A stretch of 64,000 bases of DNA, taken from contig KE159636.1 in NCBI GenBank assembly GCA_000403315.2, forward strand, positions 2,792,233 to 2,856,232, read 5' to 3'. The notes under the pieces were generated by a model, which did not search any database, was not told the origin of the DNA, and saw nothing but the letters and a program-made list of their open reading frames with translations. Position numbers and translations under genes: made by a program. Positions 42,633 to 50,589 of this stretch are shown in pieces. How positions within the stretch are numbered: position 1 is the first letter of the stretch; the number at the start of each line of letters is the position of its first letter. The stretch comes from Lachnospiraceae bacterium A2. GTDB lineage: Bacteria > Bacillota > Clostridia > Lachnospirales > Lachnospiraceae.

Positions 42633-42911
42633 ATGATATCATTTGAACCATTTTGGGACATGTTACATGAACAAGGGATAACGACGTACGACTTAGAATA
42701 TACCTACGAATTCAACCCGGCGGAAATCAGCCGTTTGAAACATAACCATAATTTCACCCTGCAATTCATAAACCGCCTCTGTTGCATGTTCCATTGCCAG
42801 CCAAGCGATATCCTGACTTACATAGATGCAGAAGACCGGAAAAAAAAACTGTGGCCCTTACCGCTAACTAGTGTAGTGTATCATTCACTTAAGCCAAATA
42901 ACGCTGAATAA
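42633..42911 (+). CDS. XRE-family (Cro/CI-type) small regulator
   Basis: A 92-aa DNA-binding protein with a YozG-like XRE helix-turn-helix: FEPFWDMLHEQGITTYDLEY, then EFNPAEISRLKHNHNFTLQF and INRLCCMFHCQPSDILTYID. GAGGGAGGAATAGC gives a strong ribosome site. It is divergent from the 181-aa/1042-aa/C11-protease cassette and shares an intergenic region with repeated palindromes, so it probably controls both itself and the cassette. The last 25 residues are not conserved-looking. Confidence 0.85.
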   Translation: MISFEPFWDMLHEQGITTYDLEYTYEFNPAEISRLKHNHNFTLQFINRLCCMFHCQPSDILTYIDAEDRKKKLWPLPLTSVVYHSLKPNNAE

Positions 42912-43006
42912 GGCGATGCAGTGGCATCGTCGATTGAAGCCAACGCAGCAGATGGAAATCCAGACAAGTTAGCAAGCCTTCTTTCCTTACGGGTTACTAT
43001 AGTCAA

Positions 43007-43033
43007 ATGCCCCGCCGCAAGCTGACGGGGCAT
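43007..43033 (-). terminator. Possible end hairpin of the corrinoid operon
   Basis: ATGCCCCG (43007-43014) pairs with CGGGGCAT (43026-43033). The following minus-strand sequence, TTGACTATAG, is a poor T-tract. It is the only clear hairpin between the last operon gene and the XRE gene. The 42912-43111 gap otherwise holds only a TTG-started 74-codon minus-strand open frame with no supporting evidence. Confidence 0.35.
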
Positions 43034-43111
43034 CAAACTTGCAGCGCGGCTGTTTGGCTCGTTGCTTGCAGGAATAAATGTATCAATAACCGTAAGAAAA
43101 GCCAAACCCTT

Positions 43112-43654
43112 TCAGGAATTTTTCTTTTTCAAAATATAATTCAGTACCCCACCGATTACAATAATTGCAACAGCGACGCATAACACCCTTTTTGCCGCCT
43201 CTTGGGGCAGCTCGTTTTTGCTCCCCACAGATTCCCGGTAAAAGAATAACTGGTAATGGACTTCCACAGGGCTCCCCATGGCAGTGGTGTCCGCAATGGC
43301 ATCCATCCAGCCGTCCCAGCAAAGGACCGGGATTTCAAAAACAGAATTCATCCCTTCTTCGCTCAAATTATCATAATGCCTGCCGTCCACCACCATATAG
43401 TCATAATTGGGGCTGCTCCACTGGATGCGGGCAACCGGGACGCCGTCTTTTACCGTCAGCAGCGTCGGGGATGTGACAGAGGCTTTCCCGCTGCCCCCAG
43501 CCAGCTCCACAGATACGCTGTATTCCCCATCCTCCGGGGCAAATGCACACAGGGAAAGCAGTGACAGGAGGGCAAACAATGCCGCCGCTGCTTTTGCCCT
43601 GCCCATTTTGCCGCAATTTTTTCGCCTTACATATCTATTCAACATCTCTTTCAC
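43112..43654 (-). CDS. Membrane protein with a surface domain shared with the operon lipoprotein
   Basis: A 180-aa protein with an N-terminal signal-like helix (AAAALFALLSLLSLCAFA), one extracytoplasmic beta-rich domain and a C-terminal membrane helix with a KKK stop (VAVAIIVIGGVLNYILKKK). The domain has SPNYDYMVVDG, SVFEIPV and TAMGSPVEVHYQLFF; the lipoprotein at 62.7 kb has the same motifs in the same order. The layout resembles NEAT-like surface domains used in metal or tetrapyrrole uptake, but this is an inference. A GTG start is taken because of GGGGGCG; an ATG three codons on is possible. Confidence 0.75.
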   Translation of the reverse strand: MKEMLNRYVRRKNCGKMGRAKAAAALFALLSLLSLCAFAPEDGEYSVSVELAGGSGKASVTSPTLLTVKDGVPVARIQWSSPNYDYMVVDGRHYDNLSEEGMNSVFEIPVLCWDGWMDAIADTTAMGSPVEVHYQLFFYRESVGSKNELPQEAAKRVLCVAVAIIVIGGVLNYILKKKNS

Positions 43655-43666
43655 TTCACGCCCCCA

Positions 43667-44410
43667 TTAAAGATTCTGTTTCCGGTAAACAAACCACAGC
43701 CCAATTGCCGCCAGCACAGCCAGATAGGCAAGCAGCACAAAGATCCCTGACGGGTCCCAGGCTTCCCCATAAGCGATATGCCGCACAATGCTGCTGGTTT
43801 CCGACAATGGCAGGATGCCCACCGCATTCCGGATGCCCCTGGGCATGTTTTCTGTGGAAAAGAATGTATTGCACAGAAAAGCCATGGGCATAATCAGATA
43901 ATTGGAAAACCTTGGCACATCTGCATGGTTCCTTGCCAAAAAGGAAACCACTACCCCCAGCGCAGAAAATACAGCGCCGTTTAAAAACAGCACCAGAACC
44001 GAAAACCCGTTAAAAATAAGGCCGGTATGTATTGGCCATACCAGCAGCAAAATAATGCCGCCTGCATACAGGCCCCTTAACGAGCCCGCAATCATCTGCC
44101 CCACCATAAACTGCCACAAAGGCGTTGGGGATATCATCACCTGGTCAAAGGCCTTTTCGTACAGCCTTTGGACATTCAGGTTCTGGGCAACCGCATTAAA
44201 GCTCCCATTCATCGTTGTTAAGGACACTACCCCCGGGATCAGGTAATGGAGATAGGGCACCCCATGGGACACGGTCTGGATGCCCAGCCCAAACACTAAC
44301 AGGTACATCAGGGGCGCAATCATGGCAGCCAATGTGATCTTATAAAAATCCCTGCGGAATTCCACCCATTTTTCCCATAAAATCGTAACAATTCCCATGG
44401 CCCTACCCAT
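43667..44410 (-). CDS. ABC-2 type exporter permease
   Basis: A 247-aa membrane protein with about six helices and the ABC-2 signature near the end (MPMAFLCNTFFSTENMPRGIRNAVGILPLSETSSIVRH in parts). DrrB/NodJ-type permeases export drugs, glycans or lipids. It overlaps the ATPase gene by 8 nt. An ATG four codons downstream fits the ribosome site as well. Its place at the end of a B12 operon suggests export or homeostasis of a corrinoid, metal or related compound, which is not provable here. Confidence 0.88.
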   Translation of the reverse strand: MGRAMGIVTILWEKWVEFRRDFYKITLAAMIAPLMYLLVFGLGIQTVSHGVPYLHYLIPGVVSLTTMNGSFNAVAQNLNVQRLYEKAFDQVMISPTPLWQFMVGQMIAGSLRGLYAGGIILLLVWPIHTGLIFNGFSVLVLFLNGAVFSALGVVVSFLARNHADVPRFSNYLIMPMAFLCNTFFSTENMPRGIRNAVGILPLSETSSIVRHIAYGEAWDPSGIFVLLAYLAVLAAIGLWFVYRKQNL

Positions 44411-45272
44411 TCCTTTCTTTTATTGGCCGGGGCACGCCTGCTTCTTCCCGGTTGGCCCGTTCCACAAATACGTCCTCTAACGTCGTATCCCGGAGCTGGA
44501 AGCTGCCATCCGTCCGGGCAGCAAATTCCAGCGCTTCTTCCTTTGCGTGGAAATAATGGGTAACTGTCTTGCCCGCCTTGGTTTCATCCACTGCAAACCG
44601 CCCCAGCCCATGGATAAAATTTTTTGGGGTGCCAATTTCTTCAATCTTCCCCCGGGCCATCATGGCTACCCTGCCGCACAGGTTTTCTGCTTCTTCCATA
44701 TAGTGGGTGGTAAGCAGAATTGTCAGGTTTTTTCCATTGAGCTGCTTGAGCAGGTCCCACATCTGCCTCCTGGACACGGCGTCCATCCCTGCGGTGGGCT
44801 CGTCCAGCAATAAAATTTCCGGGTCTGTCAAAAGCGCCCTGCAGACCATCAGCTTCCGCTTCATCCCCCCGGACAGCTTCCTTACGGTCCGCTTCCGGGC
44901 GTTAGCCAGCCCGCAGAATTCCAGAAGCTCCTGGCTTTTCCTGCGTATTTCCTTCTTGGGCATGTAATAGAGCCGGCCCTGGTATTCCATAATTTCATCC
45001 ATATTCATGTCCTGCCGCATGGAATATTCCTGTGTAATTACGCTGATTTTCCGTTTCAGGTCGGTCCGTTTCCTTGTCAGAAGCTCCCCATCCACCCAGA
45101 TTTCCCCATGGGTGGGCAGAAGGAGCGTTGACAGCATACTGATTGTCGTGGTCTTCCCTGCCCCATTCAGGCCCAGGAGCCCAAAAAATTCCCCCGTTTC
45201 AATGCGCATATTGACGGAATCCACCGCAGTAAACTGGTCGAATTTTTTCGTCAAATTCTTTAACTCAATCAT
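44403..45272 (-). CDS. ABC exporter ATPase, DrrA type
   Basis: A 289-aa ATPase with Walker A GLNGAGKTT, signature LSGGMKRKLMVCRAL, Walker B ILLLDEPTAGMD and the H-loop LTTHYMEE. The C-terminal 70 residues match the DrrA/CcmA extension. The start overlaps the cbiL stop as ATGA, so translation is coupled to B12 synthesis. It pairs with the ABC-2 permease next to it. Confidence 0.93.
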   Translation of the reverse strand: MIELKNLTKKFDQFTAVDSVNMRIETGEFFGLLGLNGAGKTTTISMLSTLLLPTHGEIWVDGELLTRKRTDLKRKISVITQEYSMRQDMNMDEIMEYQGRLYYMPKKEIRRKSQELLEFCGLANARKRTVRKLSGGMKRKLMVCRALLTDPEILLLDEPTAGMDAVSRRQMWDLLKQLNGKNLTILLTTHYMEEAENLCGRVAMMARGKIEEIGTPKNFIHGLGRFAVDETKAGKTVTHYFHAKEEALEFAARTDGSFQLRDTTLEDVFVERANREEAGVPRPIKERNG

Positions 45273-45961
45273 GGCTGCTCCGTTTCCTTTGAGATAATCA
45301 GGGAATAATACCCTGCAGTATCCGGTATTTCATCTACGTGGAAATACACCTGCTCTTTGCTTGTCCCGCAGTTTTCTATCATCACCGCGTCACGCCCGCT
45401 CTTTTTTAAAATTTCTTTCACCTGGTGCATCTTGCTCCCGGACTTCATCAGGACGCAGGTCCCGGAATCCGGCAAGGTTTCTGACAACTTATGGATTGCC
45501 GGGAAAATATGGATGGGCTCGTTCCATATGGCGAGGGGCATATTCATCCTGGCCGCTGCTGCGCAGAAGGATGGGATGCCGCTGACTAGCTGCGTCTGGA
45601 ACCCGTCTTCCTCCACCAGCTTCTGGATGTAGGTAAACGTAGAATAGACAGCAGAATCCCCCAGCGTAAGGAACACAACGTTTTTCCCCTGTTTTAAATA
45701 CCCTTCCACAAGAGCCGCGCCCTCCCGGTGGCATCTTTTCTGTTCTTCCTTGTCATGCGTCATCGGCATGTAGACAGGCAGGAGCTGTTTCCCTGCAAGC
45801 TCCGGGACTGCCGCCGCTGCAATCTGGTATGCGACAGTTTCCCTTGGCTCCTTTCCCGGCAAGGCAATTACTTCATTTTCCTTAATCAGCTTCACGGCCT
45901 TTAAAGTCATAAGATCCGGTTCCCCAGGGCCTACCCCCACTCCATACAATATTCCATCCAT
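45269..45961 (-). CDS. cbiL: Cobalt-precorrin-2 C20-methyltransferase
   Basis: SAM-dependent tetrapyrrole methylase of the anaerobic B12 route, adding the C20 methyl. The 230-aa protein has GVGVGPGEPDLMTLKAV, LTLGDSAVYSTFTYI and VSGIPSFCAAAARMNMPL, the CbiL/CobI form of the class III methylase fold. The start MDGILYGVG was chosen over a frame 17 codons longer because it matches the family. It lies between cbiA and the exporter genes; its end overlaps the ATPase start. Confidence 0.93.
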   Translation of the reverse strand: MDGILYGVGVGPGEPDLMTLKAVKLIKENEVIALPGKEPRETVAYQIAAAAVPELAGKQLLPVYMPMTHDKEEQKRCHREGAALVEGYLKQGKNVVFLTLGDSAVYSTFTYIQKLVEEDGFQTQLVSGIPSFCAAAARMNMPLAIWNEPIHIFPAIHKLSETLPDSGTCVLMKSGSKMHQVKEILKKSGRDAVMIENCGTSKEQVYFHVDEIPDTAGYYSLIISKETEQP

Positions 45962-46008
45962 AGATATTATAACCTCGCTTCCTATATTCTTCCGTAAACG
46001 GCCCTGCT

Positions 46009-47682
46009 TCACCCATTGGCTGGCTTTCCCTGCAGGGCTTTGATGACTGCATCATAATTTTCCGGCTGGTGTGGAAAGGTGCAGCCAGTACAAATCTTTA
46101 ATTGTTTCCCGTCCTTTTCCTTAAAGGCAGGGGTTCCCAGGCAGGCTTCCCTTGGGTACAGGGGGCAGTAGCAAAATAAGCAGTTAAATCTTTCAAGCCC
46201 CTGATGGCAGGGAAAATACTTGCACGCCCGGTTTTCAAAAAAACGGTGTGAATGTCCCTCCTGGTTCCTTTCGCTTCGTCCTGGCATAAATCCCACTGGG
46301 GCTGCACCTCCTGCCCTGCCCATCTTTTCCTTATATTTTTCCGCTTTTGCCACAAATGCCTGGGCAAAGGCAGGGTTGGACGGGTAATACAGATGGGGGA
46401 ACCCCATCCAGCAGTCCCCATGTTCAACTACGCAGGGGTATTCCCTGGAGGCCGCCGGCTTTATGGCTGTCACATCCGCCCCATTCCCGGTGCTGTCATA
46501 GTAGTGGAATTCATGCCCTTTGATAAATTCCCCTTCCGGCAGGAAATTGCCCTTTTTTTCCTGAAGCTGGATATACCCAAACCGGACCAGCTTCCCGGTG
46601 TAAAAGCATGTGCCGGGAAGGACGCCTGCCATTTCATAGCGTGCCCCTTCCTTGTCTGTGAGGGCGGAATGCAGGTACATAAAGCCACCGCACTCTGCCA
46701 CAATGGGCATGCCGCTGGCTGCCGCCTGCCTGACTGCTGCGCGGATGCCGGAATTTCCGCTGAGCTCCTTTGCATACAGCTCTGGATACCCGCCGCCAAT
46801 GAGAAGGGCATGGCACCCTTCCGGCAGCTTTTCATCCCGCAGCGGCGAAAAATAAGATATCTTGGCGCCGTATGCTTCCAGCAAGCGGATATTGTCCGCA
46901 TAATAAAAACAAAACGCTTCGTCCCTTGCCACAGCAATCACTGCCCTTTCCGCTGCTGCCCCAAAAGAATCCGTTTTTGAAGCTTCCAGTTCTCCGGCGC
47001 TTCCTGCAATTTCCATAATTGCCCCAAGGGACACGGTTTTTGAAACCTCCTCTGAGGCCGCCCTGAGTTTTTTCTGGATATCCTCCAGTTCATCCGGAAG
47101 GACAAGGCCCAAATGGCGGCTCCCTATCTGGTATTCTGCCCGTTCTGGCAAAAAACCTGCCACTTTTATGTGAAATTCCTGTTCCAGCAGCGGTTTTATG
47201 GTTTCATAATATCCCTTTGACACCCGATTGAGCACCACGCCTTTAATCAGGCGGCTCTTATCATAGGCAAGGAACCCTGCCACCAGGGGCAGGAGAGAAT
47301 TCCCCATCCCCTTTGCATCCACAACCAACACAATCGGGGTCCCTGTCACCTCCGCCAGATGGTAGGAGGAGCCTTCCTCCCGGATGCCCCCCAGCCCGTC
47401 GTACAGCCCCATGACGCCTTCCAGGACTGCAGCATCCTTATGCTCCACATGGCTGGAAAAAAGCTCCCTTGTCCCTTCCTCCCCGGTAAAGAAGGTGTCC
47501 AGATTTTTAGATGGGACCTGGATGGCTTTTTCATGGAACATGGGGTCAATATAATCCGGCCCGCATTTGCAGGAAACTACCTGCAAACCTTCTTTTTTTA
47601 ACATCTGCAGCAGCGCGCATACCACGGTTGTTTTCCCGCTCCCGCTTTTTGGGGCGGCAACCATTACCCTTTTTATCTTCAT
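46009..47682 (-). CDS. cbiA: Cobyrinate a,c-diamide synthase with C-terminal Cys-rich domain
   Basis: Amidates the a and c side chains of cobyrinate using glutamine and ATP. The N-terminal DTB-synthetase-like domain has APKSGSGKTTVVCALL; the class I glutaminase domain has LIGGGYPELYAKEL and the nucleophile in VAECGGFMYL. After the usual end at FYPSNPAFAQ..., about 100 extra residues carry a Cys-rich domain: CKYFPCHQGLERFNCLFCYCPLYP and CTGCTFPHQPENYD. That domain is usually a separate small gene in B12 loci (Cys-rich small domain family). The start matches the family; a frame 24 codons longer does not. Confidence 0.93.
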   Translation of the reverse strand: MKIKRVMVAAPKSGSGKTTVVCALLQMLKKEGLQVVSCKCGPDYIDPMFHEKAIQVPSKNLDTFFTGEEGTRELFSSHVEHKDAAVLEGVMGLYDGLGGIREEGSSYHLAEVTGTPIVLVVDAKGMGNSLLPLVAGFLAYDKSRLIKGVVLNRVSKGYYETIKPLLEQEFHIKVAGFLPERAEYQIGSRHLGLVLPDELEDIQKKLRAASEEVSKTVSLGAIMEIAGSAGELEASKTDSFGAAAERAVIAVARDEAFCFYYADNIRLLEAYGAKISYFSPLRDEKLPEGCHALLIGGGYPELYAKELSGNSGIRAAVRQAAASGMPIVAECGGFMYLHSALTDKEGARYEMAGVLPGTCFYTGKLVRFGYIQLQEKKGNFLPEGEFIKGHEFHYYDSTGNGADVTAIKPAASREYPCVVEHGDCWMGFPHLYYPSNPAFAQAFVAKAEKYKEKMGRAGGAAPVGFMPGRSERNQEGHSHRFFENRACKYFPCHQGLERFNCLFCYCPLYPREACLGTPAFKEKDGKQLKICTGCTFPHQPENYDAVIKALQGKPANG

Positions 47683-47744
47683 GCAGATACCATGCCTTTC
47701 TGTTCTGTCGGCAAAACCTCCCAGGCAAAACCGCCGGGATGCCA

Positions 47745-49826
47745 TCAGCCGCAAAACTGGAATGCGCAGATAAAAATTGGATTTTCAGACCGTACTAAAT
47801 GGTAATTCCCTGTTTTTGATACCCTGTTTACCTGTAATTGTATGGCTTCTTCCTCTTTTATCCCATCCATTGCCAGAACCCCGTTCAGTTCACAGATGGT
47901 TTCCATGCTGATTGCATTGATAACCACCCGCATTTCCGGGTTAATCCGCCTTAAGGTTTCCAATATTTCCTTTAGCCTGCCGCCGCTGCCCCCTATGAAA
48001 GCATGGGTCGCCGCTGGCAGGCCAATAAGCCCTTCCGGCGCTTCCCCTTCTATGGCTGTGATATTCTGCAGGCCGTGCTTCGCCTTATTTTTTTCAATCA
48101 GGGAAATCCCTGCTTTGCTGCGTTCTATGGCATACACCTGTATCCCGTCGGACAAGGCTGCCGCTTCTGCCGCAATGGAGCCTGTCCCGCTGCCAATATC
48201 ATACAGCACCGCCCCCTCCTCTAACCGGAGCTTGCAGATGCTGACTTCCCGTACTTCCTCCTTTGTCATAGGGACCTTGTCCCGGATGAAGGCTCCGTCT
48301 GCCATGCCGTGGGACAGTTTCTTTCTGGCGGCATTGGGGTTTTTAATAAAGCAAGTGTACAGGCCTTCCTCCTGTAACCCACAGCATTCGAGGGGGGTAT
48401 GCTTCTCAATCTTCTGCCCCTCATAAGACAGGCGGTACCCTGTCGTCACCTCGCATTCTGCCAGCCCGGACTCCAGCAGTGTCTTTCCCAGCCAGTTTAC
48501 GTCCTGTACGCCGGAGGTCAGCAGGAAGGTTTTGGGGCTGGTTTGGATCCTGCGGGCAAGGCCCGGCATTTTTTTCCCATGGATGCTGTAAATGGCTGCA
48601 TCCTGATAGCTTTCCCCAATGCATGACGCCAAATAGGACACCGACGAAATGCCCGGAAAAATCCGCACGGCTGCCTTGAGCCGCCCTTCCCTGATCTCTT
48701 TTCCAAGGGCTTCATACAGGGGCTGGCACCCACTGTAAAACCCGCTGTCCCCGGAAAAAAGGACGGCTGCTTTCCTGTGTTCCCCGGAACTGTTTTTCTC
48801 CTGTACAGACTGCAAATAAGGGATGATCTGCCCTGCCTGGTAGTAGGGGCGCTTTTCTGCTTTTGTGCAGAACCCCTCTAACAGCCTTCCCGCCCCCAGC
48901 AGGATGTCCGCCCCGTTTATTGCCTGTTCCACTTCTTTTGTCATGGAATTTTTACTACCCATGCCAATGCCGGCTAACGTTATCTCCATTTGGGGGCCGG
49001 ATTGGGCCAGAATCTTTTTTCCGCAGATTTCTTCCAGTTTATGGCATAACTGGGCAAAGCTGCAGCCCCCGTGTTCTTCGGGGCATCCGATTACAAATAC
49101 CTGCGTCCCCGTATTCCTTGCGGCTTCCAGCTTTTCCGGGTAGCCGCCGGCCCTGCCGCTTTCTTTCGTTACCATACAGGAAATCCCGTACTGGCGGATT
49201 ACCGCTTCATTCAGCTCTGCCGTGAACGGGCCCTGCATGGCAAGGATCCGTTTCCCATAAATCCCCTGGCTTTCACAGAGGGAAATGCTTTCCACGCTGG
49301 GCAGAACCCTTACATACAGCCTGTCTTTTACTTTTTCCGAACGGCAATAGACAGGCAGCTCCTTGCTGCCGGTAGCCAGAAGGATATTGCCTTCTATGCT
49401 TTCCAGCGCCTTTGCACAGGCTTCATTTGTTTCAAAATAGGAAATGCCGTCCCCTTCCTGCGGGGCTTGTTCCCGTTTCAGCCGCAGGTAAGGGATCCCT
49501 TCCCCGCGCCCAAGCCCCTCCAGCCCTGCCTTTATATTGGCTGTGACTTCCTTTGCAAAAGGGTGGGTGGCGTCCACCACTGCGGCAAACTGCCCCTCCT
49601 GCAGGAATCCGGCTATTTCCTCCCGGCCCATCCTTCCCCGGCGCACGCTGGCATAAGGGTTGGGCTTTAGGGAAATTTCCCCATATTCCGTTGCCACGCA
49701 GACGGTATGGGAAATCCCTGCCCCGGCAAGGGCTTCCGATAATTCCCTTCCTTCTGTCGTCCCTGCAAATATCAATATTCCTTCCAATTCCTTATCCCCA
49801 TTCCATTTTCTTCTCTCAGATGCCAT
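47745..49826 (-). CDS. CbiJ-CbiE-CbiT triple fusion
   Basis: One 693-aa protein for three steps of ring modification. Residues 15-270 are precorrin-6A reductase (CbiJ/CobK), with ILIFAGTTEGREL and VVDATHPFAKEVT. Residues 280-480 are the C5-methyltransferase CbiE, with LAGIGMGSKNSMT and FSGDSGFYSG. Residues 508-693 are the decarboxylating C15-methyltransferase CbiT, with VPMTKEEVREVSI and LYDIGSGTGSIAAEAA at 541-556. CbiET fusions are common; a CbiJ fusion as well is rarer. The ATG overlaps the cbiH stop by 11 nt and lacks a strong ribosome site; a TTG at codon 14 is an alternative. Confidence 0.92.
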   Translation of the reverse strand: MASERRKWNGDKELEGILIFAGTTEGRELSEALAGAGISHTVCVATEYGEISLKPNPYASVRRGRMGREEIAGFLQEGQFAAVVDATHPFAKEVTANIKAGLEGLGRGEGIPYLRLKREQAPQEGDGISYFETNEACAKALESIEGNILLATGSKELPVYCRSEKVKDRLYVRVLPSVESISLCESQGIYGKRILAMQGPFTAELNEAVIRQYGISCMVTKESGRAGGYPEKLEAARNTGTQVFVIGCPEEHGGCSFAQLCHKLEEICGKKILAQSGPQMEITLAGIGMGSKNSMTKEVEQAINGADILLGAGRLLEGFCTKAEKRPYYQAGQIIPYLQSVQEKNSSGEHRKAAVLFSGDSGFYSGCQPLYEALGKEIREGRLKAAVRIFPGISSVSYLASCIGESYQDAAIYSIHGKKMPGLARRIQTSPKTFLLTSGVQDVNWLGKTLLESGLAECEVTTGYRLSYEGQKIEKHTPLECCGLQEEGLYTCFIKNPNAARKKLSHGMADGAFIRDKVPMTKEEVREVSICKLRLEEGAVLYDIGSGTGSIAAEAAALSDGIQVYAIERSKAGISLIEKNKAKHGLQNITAIEGEAPEGLIGLPAATHAFIGGSGGRLKEILETLRRINPEMRVVINAISMETICELNGVLAMDGIKEEEAIQLQVNRVSKTGNYHLVRSENPIFICAFQFCG

Positions 49827-50589
49827 TGCGGCTGCCAGCAGGCCCTTTTGCTGCCCGTTCCGACGGATAGCCCCGTTTTGTAATTAATTTCCCATCCACA
49901 ATTTCAGACGTAGAATTCCCAATGAACACCGTGGTAAACATATTTACCTCTTTGTCCCTTAGCTCCTGTAACGTGCATACGGACGATTCCGTCCCTTCCC
50001 GCCCTATATTTTCCACCGTCCCGCAAGGCCGCCCGGGCTCTATTCTGCCAAGCAGAATATCGCAGGCCCTTGCCAGGTAATCCTTGCGTTTCCGGCTGGA
50101 AGGGTTGTAGAGCACAATGGCAAAATCCCCTTCCGCCGCTGCTTTTAGCCTTTTTTCAATCTTATCCCAGGGTGTCAGCAGGTCGCTTAAGCTAACCACG
50201 CAAAAGTCATGGTTCAGCGGCGCGCCTAAAAGGGCTGCCCCGCTGCTTGCCGCAGTAATTCCCGGAATTACAACAAGTTCCGTTTCCGGATAAGCTTTCC
50301 CAATTTCATACATCAGGGACGCCATGCCGTAAATCCCGGCGTCCCCGCTGCAGACAAGGGCTGCCTGCTTCCCTTTTTCCGCTTCCTCAAAGCACATCCT
50401 GCACCGTTCTTCTTCCTGGCGCATAGGCGTGGACAGCAGTTCCTTCCCCCGGAACCGTTCCCCCAACAAGTCCAGATACACCGTGTAGCCGATAATCACA
50501 TCGGACTGCTCCAAGGCTTCCAGGGCATCCCCCGTCATCAGCCCTTCCCTGCCGGGCCCCATCCCTACAATATAAATTTTATGCTCCAT
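49816..50589 (-). CDS. cbiH: Cobalt-precorrin-3B C17-methyltransferase
   Basis: Performs ring contraction together with methylation at C17 in the anaerobic route. The 257-aa protein has YIVGMGPGREGLMT, TVYLDLLG, LVCSGDAGIYGMASLMYE and VIPGITAASSGAALLGAPLNHDF, the CbiH/CobJ pattern. The chosen ATG has GGAGGG; a 12-codon longer frame overlaps cbiG further. It overlaps cbiG (11 nt) and the cbiJET fusion (11 nt), so translation is coupled. Confidence 0.94.
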   Translation of the reverse strand: MEHKIYIVGMGPGREGLMTGDALEALEQSDVIIGYTVYLDLLGERFRGKELLSTPMRQEEERCRMCFEEAEKGKQAALVCSGDAGIYGMASLMYEIGKAYPETELVVIPGITAASSGAALLGAPLNHDFCVVSLSDLLTPWDKIEKRLKAAAEGDFAIVLYNPSSRKRKDYLARACDILLGRIEPGRPCGTVENIGREGTESSVCTLQELRDKEVNMFTTVFIGNSTSEIVDGKLITKRGYPSERAAKGPAGSRNGI

